Shown here in pieces: positions 52,920-60,474 of a stretch of 64,000 nt of DNA. The notes under the pieces were generated by a model that worked only from the letters and a program-made list of their open reading frames with translations, was not told the origin of the DNA and did not search any database. A program made the position numbers and the translations under genes. Source of the stretch: an uncultured Lachnospiraceae bacterium (GTDB lineage Bacteria; Bacillota; Clostridia; Lachnospirales; Lachnospiraceae); NCBI GenBank assembly GCA_910584945.1, contig CAJUDY010000003.1:62001-126000 (forward strand), read 5' to 3'. The first letter of the stretch is position 1. Each line of letters starts with the position of its first letter.

Positions 52920-53807
52920 TTATCCTTTCAGTCCGCCCACAGCCATTCCCTGGGTCAGCTTGCTCTGTACACAGATGTACAGGATCAAGGTGGGAAGCAT
53001 CACCAGCACCAGTCCCGCATACATAATGCCGTACTGAGCTGCCGACTGCTGGGCCTGCATCAGATTCAAAAGTCCCACCGGCAGCGTCCTGGAACCGGTG
53101 GCGGAACTCATCAGCGTCATAGATATAATGTACTCGTTCCAAAAAGACAGGAAATTGAACAAAATAACCGTGATGATCGAAGGCTTCGCCATGGGAAAGA
53201 TGATCTTCCACATGGTTTTTCCATAGCCCGCGCCGTCGATATAGGCCGCCTCCTCATAGTCATGAGGCACGGTTACAAAGTAGCCGGACAGCAGATAAAT
53301 CGTAAAGGGCAGCGCCGTCGCCGCGTAGACGACGGCCAGCATGGACAGATTATTTAAGAACACAGAAGCGCCGAAAACCTTTTTTGCCCACAGATCCCCG
53401 TCCCGAAGCATCAGAAAGATCGGCACCACGATATAATTGACATTGATAAACAGTCCTGCCATAAAGCAGGTGTTCAAAAATTTTCTCCCCCGGAATTCAA
53501 ATCTCGCCAGACAGTAAGCGGCGGGCAACGCCACCAAAAGAAGAATCAGAAGCCCCAGTGCGGTCACATACACCGAATTGAGCATGTATTCTCCCATCTT
53601 TGCCGTGTTCCAGGCGTCCACAAAATTCTGCCAGTACAGCCCCGCCGGAAGCGCCCAGGGATTGCCGTAAAATTCGCTGTTCTGCTTCACGGAAGCCATA
53701 AAGACCCAGGCCACCGGCACGATGATCACCACCGCCAGCGTCAAAAGCACCACATAGATAAAGATCTTGTACAGACGCTCTGCGGAAATCGTTTCTTTTT
53801 TCTTCAT
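52920..53807 (-). CDS. carbohydrate ABC permease, MalG-like
   Basis: 295 aa, six membrane segments. The inner-loop EAA signature is EEAAYIDGAGYGKTMWKIIFPMAKPSI (~190-216), which docks the ATPase. C-terminus ends SKLTQGMAVGGLKG, usual for MalG relatives. ATG at 53805-53807, with GGGGG/GGTGG upstream. No ATPase gene is in the locus; a shared MsmK-type ATPase elsewhere is expected. Confidence 0.92.
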   Translation of the reverse strand: MKKKETISAERLYKIFIYVVLLTLAVVIIVPVAWVFMASVKQNSEFYGNPWALPAGLYWQNFVDAWNTAKMGEYMLNSVYVTALGLLILLLVALPAAYCLARFEFRGRKFLNTCFMAGLFINVNYIVVPIFLMLRDGDLWAKKVFGASVFLNNLSMLAVVYAATALPFTIYLLSGYFVTVPHDYEEAAYIDGAGYGKTMWKIIFPMAKPSIITVILFNFLSFWNEYIISMTLMSSATGSRTLPVGLLNLMQAQQSAAQYGIMYAGLVLVMLPTLILYICVQSKLTQGMAVGGLKG

Positions 53808-53820
53808 CTCTTCCACCCCC

Positions 53821-54705
53821 TTAGAATTCCAGAACCTCACGCTCGGTCACTTTGTTCACCAGTGCGGAGAGCGCAAAGGAAAACAGGAAGATCACCACGC
53901 CGATGGCCATGCTGTAGCCGTAGAGTCCGGCGTCCTTCTGACTGTACATATAGCTCAGCGCCACCTCGGAAGCTCCGTTGGGTCCTCCGGAAGTCATGGC
54001 TTTGACAAAGAGAAACGCCATATTGATGGTAGAGATAATAAAAAAGGTCAGAGTGGTCCGTATATTGGTCCAGATCAGCGGCAGCGTCACCTGGAAAAAC
54101 TGTGTGAGTCTTCCGGCGCCGTCCAGCCCGGCGCTCTCATACAGACTTGCGGGCACGCTGGACATGGAGGCCATGTACATGACCATGTAATATCCGATGG
54201 CCTGCCAGACCATGGCGATGATCAGGCTGACCATCACCAGCTGCTCTCCTTTCCAGAGGATGGGGTCCTGCATCTTCCGGAAAAGGCCGACGATGCTGTT
54301 GAGCATGCCGTTTTCCGGCTTATAGATCGCCGAGAAAATACCGGAAACCACCACCACCGAAAGGATATTCGGTATGTAGAACACAATCCGGAAAAAGTTC
54401 TGACCTTTGATCTTCTCCCTGGTCAGAATGGCTGCAAAAATCAACGCAAACGCAAAAGTAATGATCGTCACTACCACCACCAGCAGGATCATATTCTGCA
54501 TGGAGCGGATCAGCTTCGTGTCCGTCAGAAGCATTTGAAAATTGCGAAGTCCCACAAAGGTTTCATCCGGCGTATATGCGCCCTTTTCAAACAATGACAT
54601 CCGGAAGACATTGAACGTAGGCACGATCATAAAGAGGAAAAAGAGAATGGAGGCTGGTGCAAGACAAACCGCCAGAAACCGATTCCTGCCCCTGTTTTTT
54701 TTCAT
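53821..54705 (-). CDS. carbohydrate ABC permease, MalF-like
   Basis: 294 aa, about six membrane segments. EAA-type loop LYESAGLDGAGRLTQFFQVTLPLI (~188-211). N-terminus KKNRGRNRFLAVCLAPASIL is typical. Forms a heterodimer with the 52920-53807 product. ATG preceded by AAGGAAG; a hairpin separates it from the binding-protein gene. Confidence 0.92.
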   Translation of the reverse strand: MKKNRGRNRFLAVCLAPASILFFLFMIVPTFNVFRMSLFEKGAYTPDETFVGLRNFQMLLTDTKLIRSMQNMILLVVVVTIITFAFALIFAAILTREKIKGQNFFRIVFYIPNILSVVVVSGIFSAIYKPENGMLNSIVGLFRKMQDPILWKGEQLVMVSLIIAMVWQAIGYYMVMYMASMSSVPASLYESAGLDGAGRLTQFFQVTLPLIWTNIRTTLTFFIISTINMAFLFVKAMTSGGPNGASEVALSYMYSQKDAGLYGYSMAIGVVIFLFSFALSALVNKVTEREVLEF

Positions 54706-54730
54706 GGCATTCTTCCTTTCTGTATAATAG

Positions 54731-54763
54731 AGCGGCGGACATATACACCTGCCCGCCGCCGCT
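54731..54763 (-). terminator. hairpin between binding-protein and permease genes
   Basis: 8-bp GC stem AGCGGCGG with its complement, no strong T-run. Such hairpins after the binding protein often keep its mRNA more abundant than the permease mRNA. Confidence 0.55.
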
Positions 54764-54792
54764 TGTCATGTCTATAAGATTCTGCTTTTCAT

Positions 54793-56211
54793 CTACTTTA
54801 GATTCGCGCGCATCTGATCGCTGGCACTCTTGATTCCTTCCATCCACGCTTCCTTTGTCGTCTCGCCGGATACCAGAGAGTTGACCGGATCAAAGAACAC
54901 CGTACGCACTTCCACGCCCGGAATCGCCTCGAAGGCTGCAAAGTTGCCCATTGCCGCTTTCGCGCCGTTGTCGTAGATCGAGTAGAACATTACGTTATCG
55001 CCTTCCAGCTTGTCCGCAATTCCAAGAACCGGCTGAATCGCGCCTGCTTTTGCGAAGGCCTCGCATGCAGCGTCGCTGTAGAGGAATGCAACAAACTGCT
55101 TTGCCGCATCCACATGCTCCGCACCGGCCGGAATCCACGCCTGCTCAAACCAGGTATAGCTGTAGCTGTCGCCGCCTTCGCTGACTGCGGGAAGAGCGGT
55201 CATGCCCCACTCAAAGCCGTCCGCGCGGGGAGCCTCCGCCATCTCCGTGACGATCCAGGTGCCGTTGGGCATAAAGAGCGCTTTATTGTCAAGCACCAGC
55301 TGCTGGTTCTGGGTAAAATCCTGATCGTTTGCCTGTGCCGGCGTGATCGGATTCGTGTAAGTGGCCAGCTTTGCAACGATATCGAAGCAGGTCTGCGCTT
55401 CCGGCGTGTCCCATACGCCCTCCGCGTAATTGGTCGCCTGATCAAAGAATTCCGGTCCGCCTACTGAATACATCAGCGCATAGAAGAATGCGTCAAAATA
55501 ACCGGTGGTCGGATAGGTAAAGAGGGAGATTCCTTCTTCCTTCGCCTTGTCTCCCAGTTCCCACATCTCGTCCCAGGTCTTGGGTACTTCCCAGCCTTTT
55601 TCCTTCAAAAGTCCCGCGTTATAGAACAGACCGCAGGGAGAGTAGAACATGGGCGCCAGATAGGTTTTGCCGTCCCCGTAAGGATTCGTCAGAGAAGTCT
55701 CCGTAAATCCGCCGGCGATCTTCTCGGAAACCAGCTTGTCCTCTCCGGGCACAGTCATGGAAAGGACATCGGTCATCTCCGCGATCAGATTGCCTTTGAT
55801 AAACTGCTCGGTCAGCGCTGCCTCCCGGCCTGTGGCAAGATGTACCACATCCGGATAATCGCCGCCCTGCATGGACGGTCCGATCACATCTTCCAGATTC
55901 TTGTCGGTGGTCAGTTCCACCTGGATACCAGTCTCAGACGTAAATGCGTCGCATACTTCCTTCCACATGTCGGAGCCGTACGCCGTCTCGATGGCCGCCA
56001 CTTTGATGGTGACGTCCCCTGCAGGCGCCTGTGCTTCCTCGCTTCCCGCGTCTGCCGCCGGTGCTTCCGTCTCTTCGCTTCCGCCGTCCGCTGCTGGTGC
56101 TTCTGCAGTGCTGTCAGAACCTCCGCCCGAACCGCCGCAGCCAGTCAGCAGAGACGCAGTCATTACCAGACTCAACAATACGCCGAATACTTTTTTTGCC
56201 ATTCTTTTCAT
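54793..56211 (-). CDS. sugar-binding lipoprotein of the GNB/LNB ABC transporter
   Basis: 472 aa. Signal peptide and lipobox LLTGC (Cys25), then a disordered linker with an EAPAAD-GSEE repeat (two copies, ~38-60). The mature domain is a family 1 solute-binding protein: KVAAIETAYGSDMWKEVCDAF, QGGDYPDVVHLATG, FYSPCGLFYNAGLL. The operon suggests galacto-N-biose or lacto-N-biose as ligand; this is inference. ATG with AAGGAGG upstream and a promoter at 56252-56279. Confidence 0.92.
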   Translation of the reverse strand: MKRMAKKVFGVLLSLVMTASLLTGCGGSGGGSDSTAEAPAADGGSEETEAPAADAGSEEAQAPAGDVTIKVAAIETAYGSDMWKEVCDAFTSETGIQVELTTDKNLEDVIGPSMQGGDYPDVVHLATGREAALTEQFIKGNLIAEMTDVLSMTVPGEDKLVSEKIAGGFTETSLTNPYGDGKTYLAPMFYSPCGLFYNAGLLKEKGWEVPKTWDEMWELGDKAKEEGISLFTYPTTGYFDAFFYALMYSVGGPEFFDQATNYAEGVWDTPEAQTCFDIVAKLATYTNPITPAQANDQDFTQNQQLVLDNKALFMPNGTWIVTEMAEAPRADGFEWGMTALPAVSEGGDSYSYTWFEQAWIPAGAEHVDAAKQFVAFLYSDAACEAFAKAGAIQPVLGIADKLEGDNVMFYSIYDNGAKAAMGNFAAFEAIPGVEVRTVFFDPVNSLVSGETTKEAWMEGIKSASDQMRANLK

Positions 56212-56251
56212 CCTCCTTTTTAAAACGCCCGTATGTAGTTGTTATAATCTC

Positions 56252-56279
56252 AGTATATTCCTTTTTCATCCGATTTCAA
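56252..56279 (-). promoter_or_regulatory. promoter for the GNB/LNB operon
   Basis: TTGAAA, 16 bases, TATACT on the minus strand; ~40 bases before the binding-protein start. Confidence 0.6.
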
Positions 56280-56443
56280 TCGTATTGTTGCTTTCTTTTT
56301 TATATATCTTGCTGTCATTGGTGTTTTCGCATATTTTTTTCGACTTTTCTCACTGTTTTTTGTATATTTTATTTCCTTATAAAATTTTATTTTCTGTTTT
56401 ATCAAATAGAATTTTGTGGTTCACAATTTTTCTTTGGTTTCTA

Positions 56444-56472
56444 TTGTGTATTCTGTCTCTCTATATTATAAT
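56444..56472 (+). promoter_or_regulatory. possible promoter for the AraC regulator
   Basis: TTGTGT, 17 bases, TATAAT on the plus strand; ~55 bases before the regulator start. The -35 is weak. Confidence 0.45.
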
Positions 56473-56527
56473 AATATTGTTCCATTTTTTCAAAAGCAAA
56501 GCAAGATATCAAGAAAGAGACAGCATC

Positions 56528-57412
56528 ATGAGCACCAACCGTTATGACCTTACCTTTGACAAAGCTTCAAAGATCAAACACACCGCAAGACTTTTATATG
56601 TCAGTTCCGCCAAATACGGCGGCGACTGGCACAGCACTCTGCACACCCACAACTGCTCCGAACTCTTCTATGTCACAGGAGGAGTCGGTCAGTTCCGCAT
56701 CGAGGAGCACACCTATCAGGTGTCTGCCGATGACCTGGTCATCATTAACCCCAATGTCAATCACACAGAAGTCAGCCTGAATTCTAATCCGCTGGAATAC
56801 ATCGTGGTGGGCGCCGAGGGGCTGGAGTTGGAGATTACAGATGATTTCGGAGGACCGTTCTGCATCATCAACTGCAGAAGCTTCCGCGACAATATCCTGT
56901 TCTATCTGCGCCATATGCTCCGGGAAATTGAGACGAAAGCCCCGGGGTATGAGATGGTCTGCCAGGATCTTATGGAGATTCTGGTCATTCTCCTGTTCCG
57001 TCAGACGAATTTTTCCACAGTTCTGGTTCCCGCACAGAAGAATGCTACAAGGCTGTGCACCATGGTCCGGCGATACATCGACACCCACTATAACGAAAAC
57101 ATCACCCTTGACCAGCTGACCGAGATGACCCATGTAAGCAAGTATTATCTGGTGCACGCGTTCACGGAAGAATACCATGTCTCCCCCATCCGCTATACGC
57201 TGCTTCGACGCATAGAAGAAGCCAAACAGCTCCTGAAAAACGACGATTATACCCTGTCCTTTATCAGCCGCACGCTTGGCTTCTCTTCACAAAGTTATTT
57301 TTCACAGATGTTTAAAAAAATGGTCGGCATCAGCCCCCGGGATTATCGACTTTTGAGTCAGAGGCCGTCTTTGGACGCTCCCTTTTCCCATTCCACAGAA
57401 CAAGACCTATAA
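56528..57412 (+). CDS. AraC-family regulator, likely of the GNB/LNB locus
   Basis: 294 aa. N-terminal cupin sensor: DWHSTLHTHNCSELFYVTGG with metal/sugar-site histidines and ADDLVIINPNVNH. C-terminal double helix-turn-helix: ITLDQLTEMTHVSKYYLVHAF and FISRTLGFSSQSYFSQMFKK ending SPRDYR. Start at ATG 56528 after a weak AAAGAG; the same frame is open upstream but that stretch is antisense to the lipoprotein gene. The divergent layout suggests it activates that operon. Its 3' end overlaps the convergent XRE gene by 83 bases. Confidence 0.9.
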   Translation: MSTNRYDLTFDKASKIKHTARLLYVSSAKYGGDWHSTLHTHNCSELFYVTGGVGQFRIEEHTYQVSADDLVIINPNVNHTEVSLNSNPLEYIVVGAEGLELEITDDFGGPFCIINCRSFRDNILFYLRHMLREIETKAPGYEMVCQDLMEILVILLFRQTNFSTVLVPAQKNATRLCTMVRRYIDTHYNENITLDQLTEMTHVSKYYLVHAFTEEYHVSPIRYTLLRRIEEAKQLLKNDDYTLSFISRTLGFSSQSYFSQMFKKMVGISPRDYRLLSQRPSLDAPFSHSTEQDL

Positions 57413-58070
57413 GAAAAAAAGGGAAGGAACCATGAGCCAGCAGTTTTGCCCAGACCCAAAGCGCCGCGTCCTGCCAGAACACCGGCAGAAAATATGGAAT
57501 CGTGGAGAAATCCGATACCCTGGTCATCTGCCAGCTGACGTACAGACGCATTACACAATAGGGAACCGTCAGAAGCAGATAAACCGTCAAAAAGGCAACC
57601 ACTCCCTGATGCGCTCTCACAAAAGCCTTCTCGGGCCGTCTTCTGATCCCCCATAAAAGGGAAATTCCCTGCATCACTGTAAAACCACCGGTCAGATAGA
57701 CTGCCGGTCGAAGGAGCATCTGCATGGCGAACGCAGGACCGAGATCAAACCGATTCTGTCTCCATGTCATCTCCAGGGGCGTAAGCCAGAAGAAAAGGAA
57801 CGCCAGCACTGCCAGGAGAACCGCCCCCAGCAAAAGCTTCCGGACTTCTTTTTTTCGGGAAGGGGAAACCGGCAGTCCAAAGATCAGAATCTTCACATCC
57901 GTCTGAAGCACTTCCGCGATCCTCACCAGCATATCGATATCCGGGTTAGATTTGCCCGTCTCATAGTTGGACACTGTCTGGCGGCTGACATACAACCGCT
58001 CCGCCAGGTCGTCCTGGGTCATTTGTCTTTGTTTTCTCAAGAGTCGTATATTCTTTCCCACATTTGCCAT
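57330..58070 (-). CDS. XRE-family regulator with membrane segments
   Basis: 246 aa. N-terminal helix-turn-helix: NIRLLRKQRQMTQDDLAERL, VSRQTVSNYETGKSNPD. After ~75 residues come four hydrophobic segments (VLLAVLAFLFFWLTPL, LLRPAVYLTGGFTVMQGISL, GVVAFLTVYLLLTVPY, LLAHGSFPFFLIGLVLW), so it is probably a membrane-anchored repressor. The C-terminus overlaps the AraC gene tail to tail. ATG with GGAGAGG upstream. Confidence 0.85.
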   Translation of the reverse strand: MANVGKNIRLLRKQRQMTQDDLAERLYVSRQTVSNYETGKSNPDIDMLVRIAEVLQTDVKILIFGLPVSPSRKKEVRKLLLGAVLLAVLAFLFFWLTPLEMTWRQNRFDLGPAFAMQMLLRPAVYLTGGFTVMQGISLLWGIRRRPEKAFVRAHQGVVAFLTVYLLLTVPYCVMRLYVSWQMTRVSDFSTIPYFLPVFWQDAALWVWAKLLAHGSFPFFLIGLVLWNGKRERPKTASDSKVDNPGG

Positions 58071-58087
58071 AAGATCACCTCTCCTGT

Positions 58088-58116
58088 ATGGTAACCTTTT
58101 TTATGGGAAATGTCAC
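58088..58116 (-). promoter_or_regulatory. promoter for the XRE regulator
   Basis: GTGACA, 17 bases, TACCAT on the minus strand; ~18 bases before the ATG. Confidence 0.5.
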
Positions 58117-58140
58117 GCAAAGGTTCTTTGCATAGCTTTT

Positions 58141-58962
58141 TCAGCCGAAATACTTCTGAAAAGCTCCGATACATTTTCCTGCGGCGGACCGGTCAAGGAC
58201 CGCAAAAAGCACCGACTGGAAAGCGCCCCGGAAGTCTTCGGTCAGAAGTTCCTTCCACCACCTGGCGATCAGATCCGGATCATTTTGAAACACGCCGCAG
58301 CCGTAAGCGCCCAGGATCAGATGGGCGCATCCCTGCTTTGCAAAGATGGCAAGGGACAGCATCATCCTCCGCCTCATAACCGCTTCTGCCGCCTTTACAT
58401 CCTCCCCTTTCCGCTTCACCTGTCCCATATTGACGGCGGGGAGCGTCAGCACAGATGCCGTCACCGGATGTGCAAGGAGCCGAAAGCTTCCGTCCCGGAA
58501 GAACACAACGTCCGGTGAATAGATCGCGTGATCCGTATACATCATGGACTTGCAGGCCCTGTTATTCACATAATACTCCTCGTGGGCGAGCTGCGTCTCG
58601 TACAGGCAGCCCGACGCCGCCAGACTCTCCTCCTGGGCCATGGCTCCGTTGATGAATCCGCCGCCCGGATTCTTGGCGCTGGCGAAATTCAGAACCGCCG
58701 GGTCCTTCCCCTCTTCTGCAAGCCGCAGGATCGCGTCCACCGTGGAGCCGTTCCATACCGCAGGCTTTGTCTCTTCTTCCCTGAAGGCCGCCGCCTGTTC
58801 ATAAGCCGCAAGCAGCTCCTCTCCCTGTGCGGGCGTCACAAGAAAACTCCCCTTTAAGGAATCCTCCTGCTGCTTTCGGATATCGACTCTTGTTCCATTA
58901 CTCTCATAATACCCTCTTTCGATAATTGCCAGCGTTTCTCTGGCGGTTGCTTTTCGATCCAT
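58141..58962 (-). CDS. TIGR02452-type macrodomain protein (bacterial PARG-like)
   Basis: 273 aa. A macrodomain with the PARG signature: NPGGGFINGAMAQEESLAASG (GGG at 100-102, catalytic QEE at 110-112), followed by LILGAYGCGVFQNDP. Relatives remove poly- or mono-ADP-ribose; the substrate here is unknown and no ADP-ribosyltransferase is seen in the window. ATG with AGGAGGAGG, 20 bases after the CLC gene stop, so the two are likely cotranscribed. Confidence 0.88.
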   Translation of the reverse strand: MDRKATARETLAIIERGYYESNGTRVDIRKQQEDSLKGSFLVTPAQGEELLAAYEQAAAFREEETKPAVWNGSTVDAILRLAEEGKDPAVLNFASAKNPGGGFINGAMAQEESLAASGCLYETQLAHEEYYVNNRACKSMMYTDHAIYSPDVVFFRDGSFRLLAHPVTASVLTLPAVNMGQVKRKGEDVKAAEAVMRRRMMLSLAIFAKQGCAHLILGAYGCGVFQNDPDLIARWWKELLTEDFRGAFQSVLFAVLDRSAAGKCIGAFQKYFG

Positions 58963-58982
58963 GGCCTTTTTCCTCCTCCTGA

Positions 58983-60227
58983 CTATTCCTTCGTATGCGC
59001 ATCAATGAACTGCAGCTTGGTCTTGGAGTAAAGAATCTTCTGGCTGTGATACAGGCCGTAGTATCCGGACTCCAGATAACTGATGCTCACTGACAGCAAA
59101 AAGAAAGGCATGCATTCAAATCCAAACAGTTCAAAGCTTAAAAATAAAGAAGACACCGGGCAGTTGGTCACCCCGCAGAATACGGACGCCATACCGCAGG
59201 CAGCACCCAGAGAAGGCGGAAACCCGGTCAACTGTCCAAAGAGACAGCCAAAAGTCGCGCCCACAAACAGCGTAGGCACGATCTCTCCGCCCCGAAATCC
59301 GCTGCCAAGAGATATGGCGGTAAAGATCATTTTCAGCAGAAATGCCGCCGCAACTACCTGGCCTTCCATAGAATGCTCGATGACATCCATCCCGGCCCCC
59401 AGATAATCGGCAGTGCCAAGAAGCACCGTCATCAGGATGATCAGACATCCCCCCGCCACGATTCGGAGATACTCATTGGGAATCCACTTTTTATACAGAT
59501 GCTCCGTGTAATGCAGCACCAGGCAGAATAAGATGCTGATGCCTGCGCAGCAGACTGCCAGAAGCACCGTCAATCCCCCGTTCTTCCAGTCAAACACCGT
59601 CACCGCCGGAAGCGCGAAGTGTTCCCCGTGTACACCTAAGAACTCCGCGATCTCCTTTGCGGTCAGCGCCGCCACGCAGCAGGGCACCAGAGCCGCATAC
59701 TGCATCATTCCCACGCTGGCTACTTCCATGGCAAAGATGGTGGCAGTCAGAGGCGTCCCGAACAGGGCGGAGAAGCCTGCGCTCATCCCGCACATAATCA
59801 TGATCCGGTGGTCGTAGTCGTCCATCTTCAGCCATTTGCCAAAAGTACCTCCGATGCTTCCTCCCAGCTGCAGCGCCGCTCCTTCCCGTCCGGCGGAAGC
59901 GCCGAAGGCGTGGGTAATCACCGTAGAAACCACGATCAAAGGAGCCATCCGAAGGGGGATCAGCCGATCCGACTGTATCCCCTCCAATACCCGGTTGGTC
60001 CCCGTCTTATAAGGGTCCATCCGGTACATGGCCACAATCAAGAGTCCCGCCAGCGGAAGCAGATACAGCATCCACGGATGGCTGCCCCGGAAAGCCGTCA
60101 CCAGCGTGATACTCTTTCCGAACAGGCCTCCCAAAAATCCCAGAACCGCCCCCGTCACTCCCGCCAGCAAAAGCCATCTGGCCAGCAGCCAGGCCCTGCC
60201 CGCACAGAGCTCCACAAATTTTTTCAT
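58983..60227 (-). CDS. CLC-family channel/antiporter, fluoride-clade-like
   Basis: 414 aa, about ten membrane helices; shorter than chloride-type EriC (~470-520). The usual GSGIP is replaced by GTNRVLEGI (76-84); the gating-glutamate motif reads GREGAALQLGG (113-123) rather than GREGP, and the third motif is FRGGEIVPTLFVGA (~307). These changes resemble CLC-F fluoride/proton antiporters. Selectivity is inferred; no fluoride riboswitch is present in the leader. Strong promoter 60262-60290 upstream and GGGGAG before the ATG. Confidence 0.85.
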   Translation of the reverse strand: MKKFVELCAGRAWLLARWLLLAGVTGAVLGFLGGLFGKSITLVTAFRGSHPWMLYLLPLAGLLIVAMYRMDPYKTGTNRVLEGIQSDRLIPLRMAPLIVVSTVITHAFGASAGREGAALQLGGSIGGTFGKWLKMDDYDHRIMIMCGMSAGFSALFGTPLTATIFAMEVASVGMMQYAALVPCCVAALTAKEIAEFLGVHGEHFALPAVTVFDWKNGGLTVLLAVCCAGISILFCLVLHYTEHLYKKWIPNEYLRIVAGGCLIILMTVLLGTADYLGAGMDVIEHSMEGQVVAAAFLLKMIFTAISLGSGFRGGEIVPTLFVGATFGCLFGQLTGFPPSLGAACGMASVFCGVTNCPVSSLFLSFELFGFECMPFFLLSVSISYLESGYYGLYHSQKILYSKTKLQFIDAHTKE

Positions 60228-60261
60228 ATCCGATCACTCCCCATACCACAACTTTCCCTTT

Positions 60262-60290
60262 ATTATCTCCCCCTGTTCTTTCCATGTCAA
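60262..60290 (-). promoter_or_regulatory. strong sigma-A promoter for CLC and macrodomain genes
   Basis: Perfect TTGACA, exactly 17 bases, GATAAT on the minus strand; ~34 bases before the CLC ATG. The short leader leaves no room for a riboswitch. Confidence 0.85.
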
Positions 60291-60399
60291 GTGCCTCTTA
60301 ACAATCTTCTCCTGGGCCGGAATATACTGGTGGGAAAAGAGGTGGACGAGAATGTCGGAAAATAAATTCAGCAAAAAAGAAACACTTGCACACCATAAG

Positions 60400-60436
60400 T
60401 CAGGCAGGAGGGAGTTGATTACTCCCTCCTGCCTGA
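60400..60436. terminator. 16-bp hairpin downstream of the EF-G gene
   Basis: TCAGGCAGGAGGGAGT and its exact complement with a 5-base loop. The T-run (TTTT) is on the plus side; on the minus strand (EF-G direction) only CTTATGG follows. It may still stop EF-G transcription by stem strength, or act on a plus-strand transcript. A second small hairpin, ACTGC/GCAGT followed by TTTTT on the plus strand, lies next to it at ~60445-60466. Confidence 0.6.
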
Positions 60437-60474
60437 TTTTATGTACTGCCTTTCAAGCAGTTTTTATTCTTCAA

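Larger units (their letters stand above)
56212..56527. other. 316-base divergent promoter region
   Basis: No gene. The region between the binding protein (minus) and AraC regulator (plus) is strongly AT-rich, with T-runs on the plus strand. It holds candidate promoters in both directions. I found no clear inverted repeat that could be the regulator's operator. Confidence 0.7.

Noticed and set aside
55871..56527. N-terminal extension of the AraC regulator to 513 aa
   Set aside because: The extension is antisense to the lipoprotein gene and then AT-rich intergenic DNA; family members begin near 56528.
60228..60300. Fluoride riboswitch ahead of the CLC gene
   Set aside because: The strong promoter leaves a leader of about 30 bases and none of the conserved riboswitch sequence is present.
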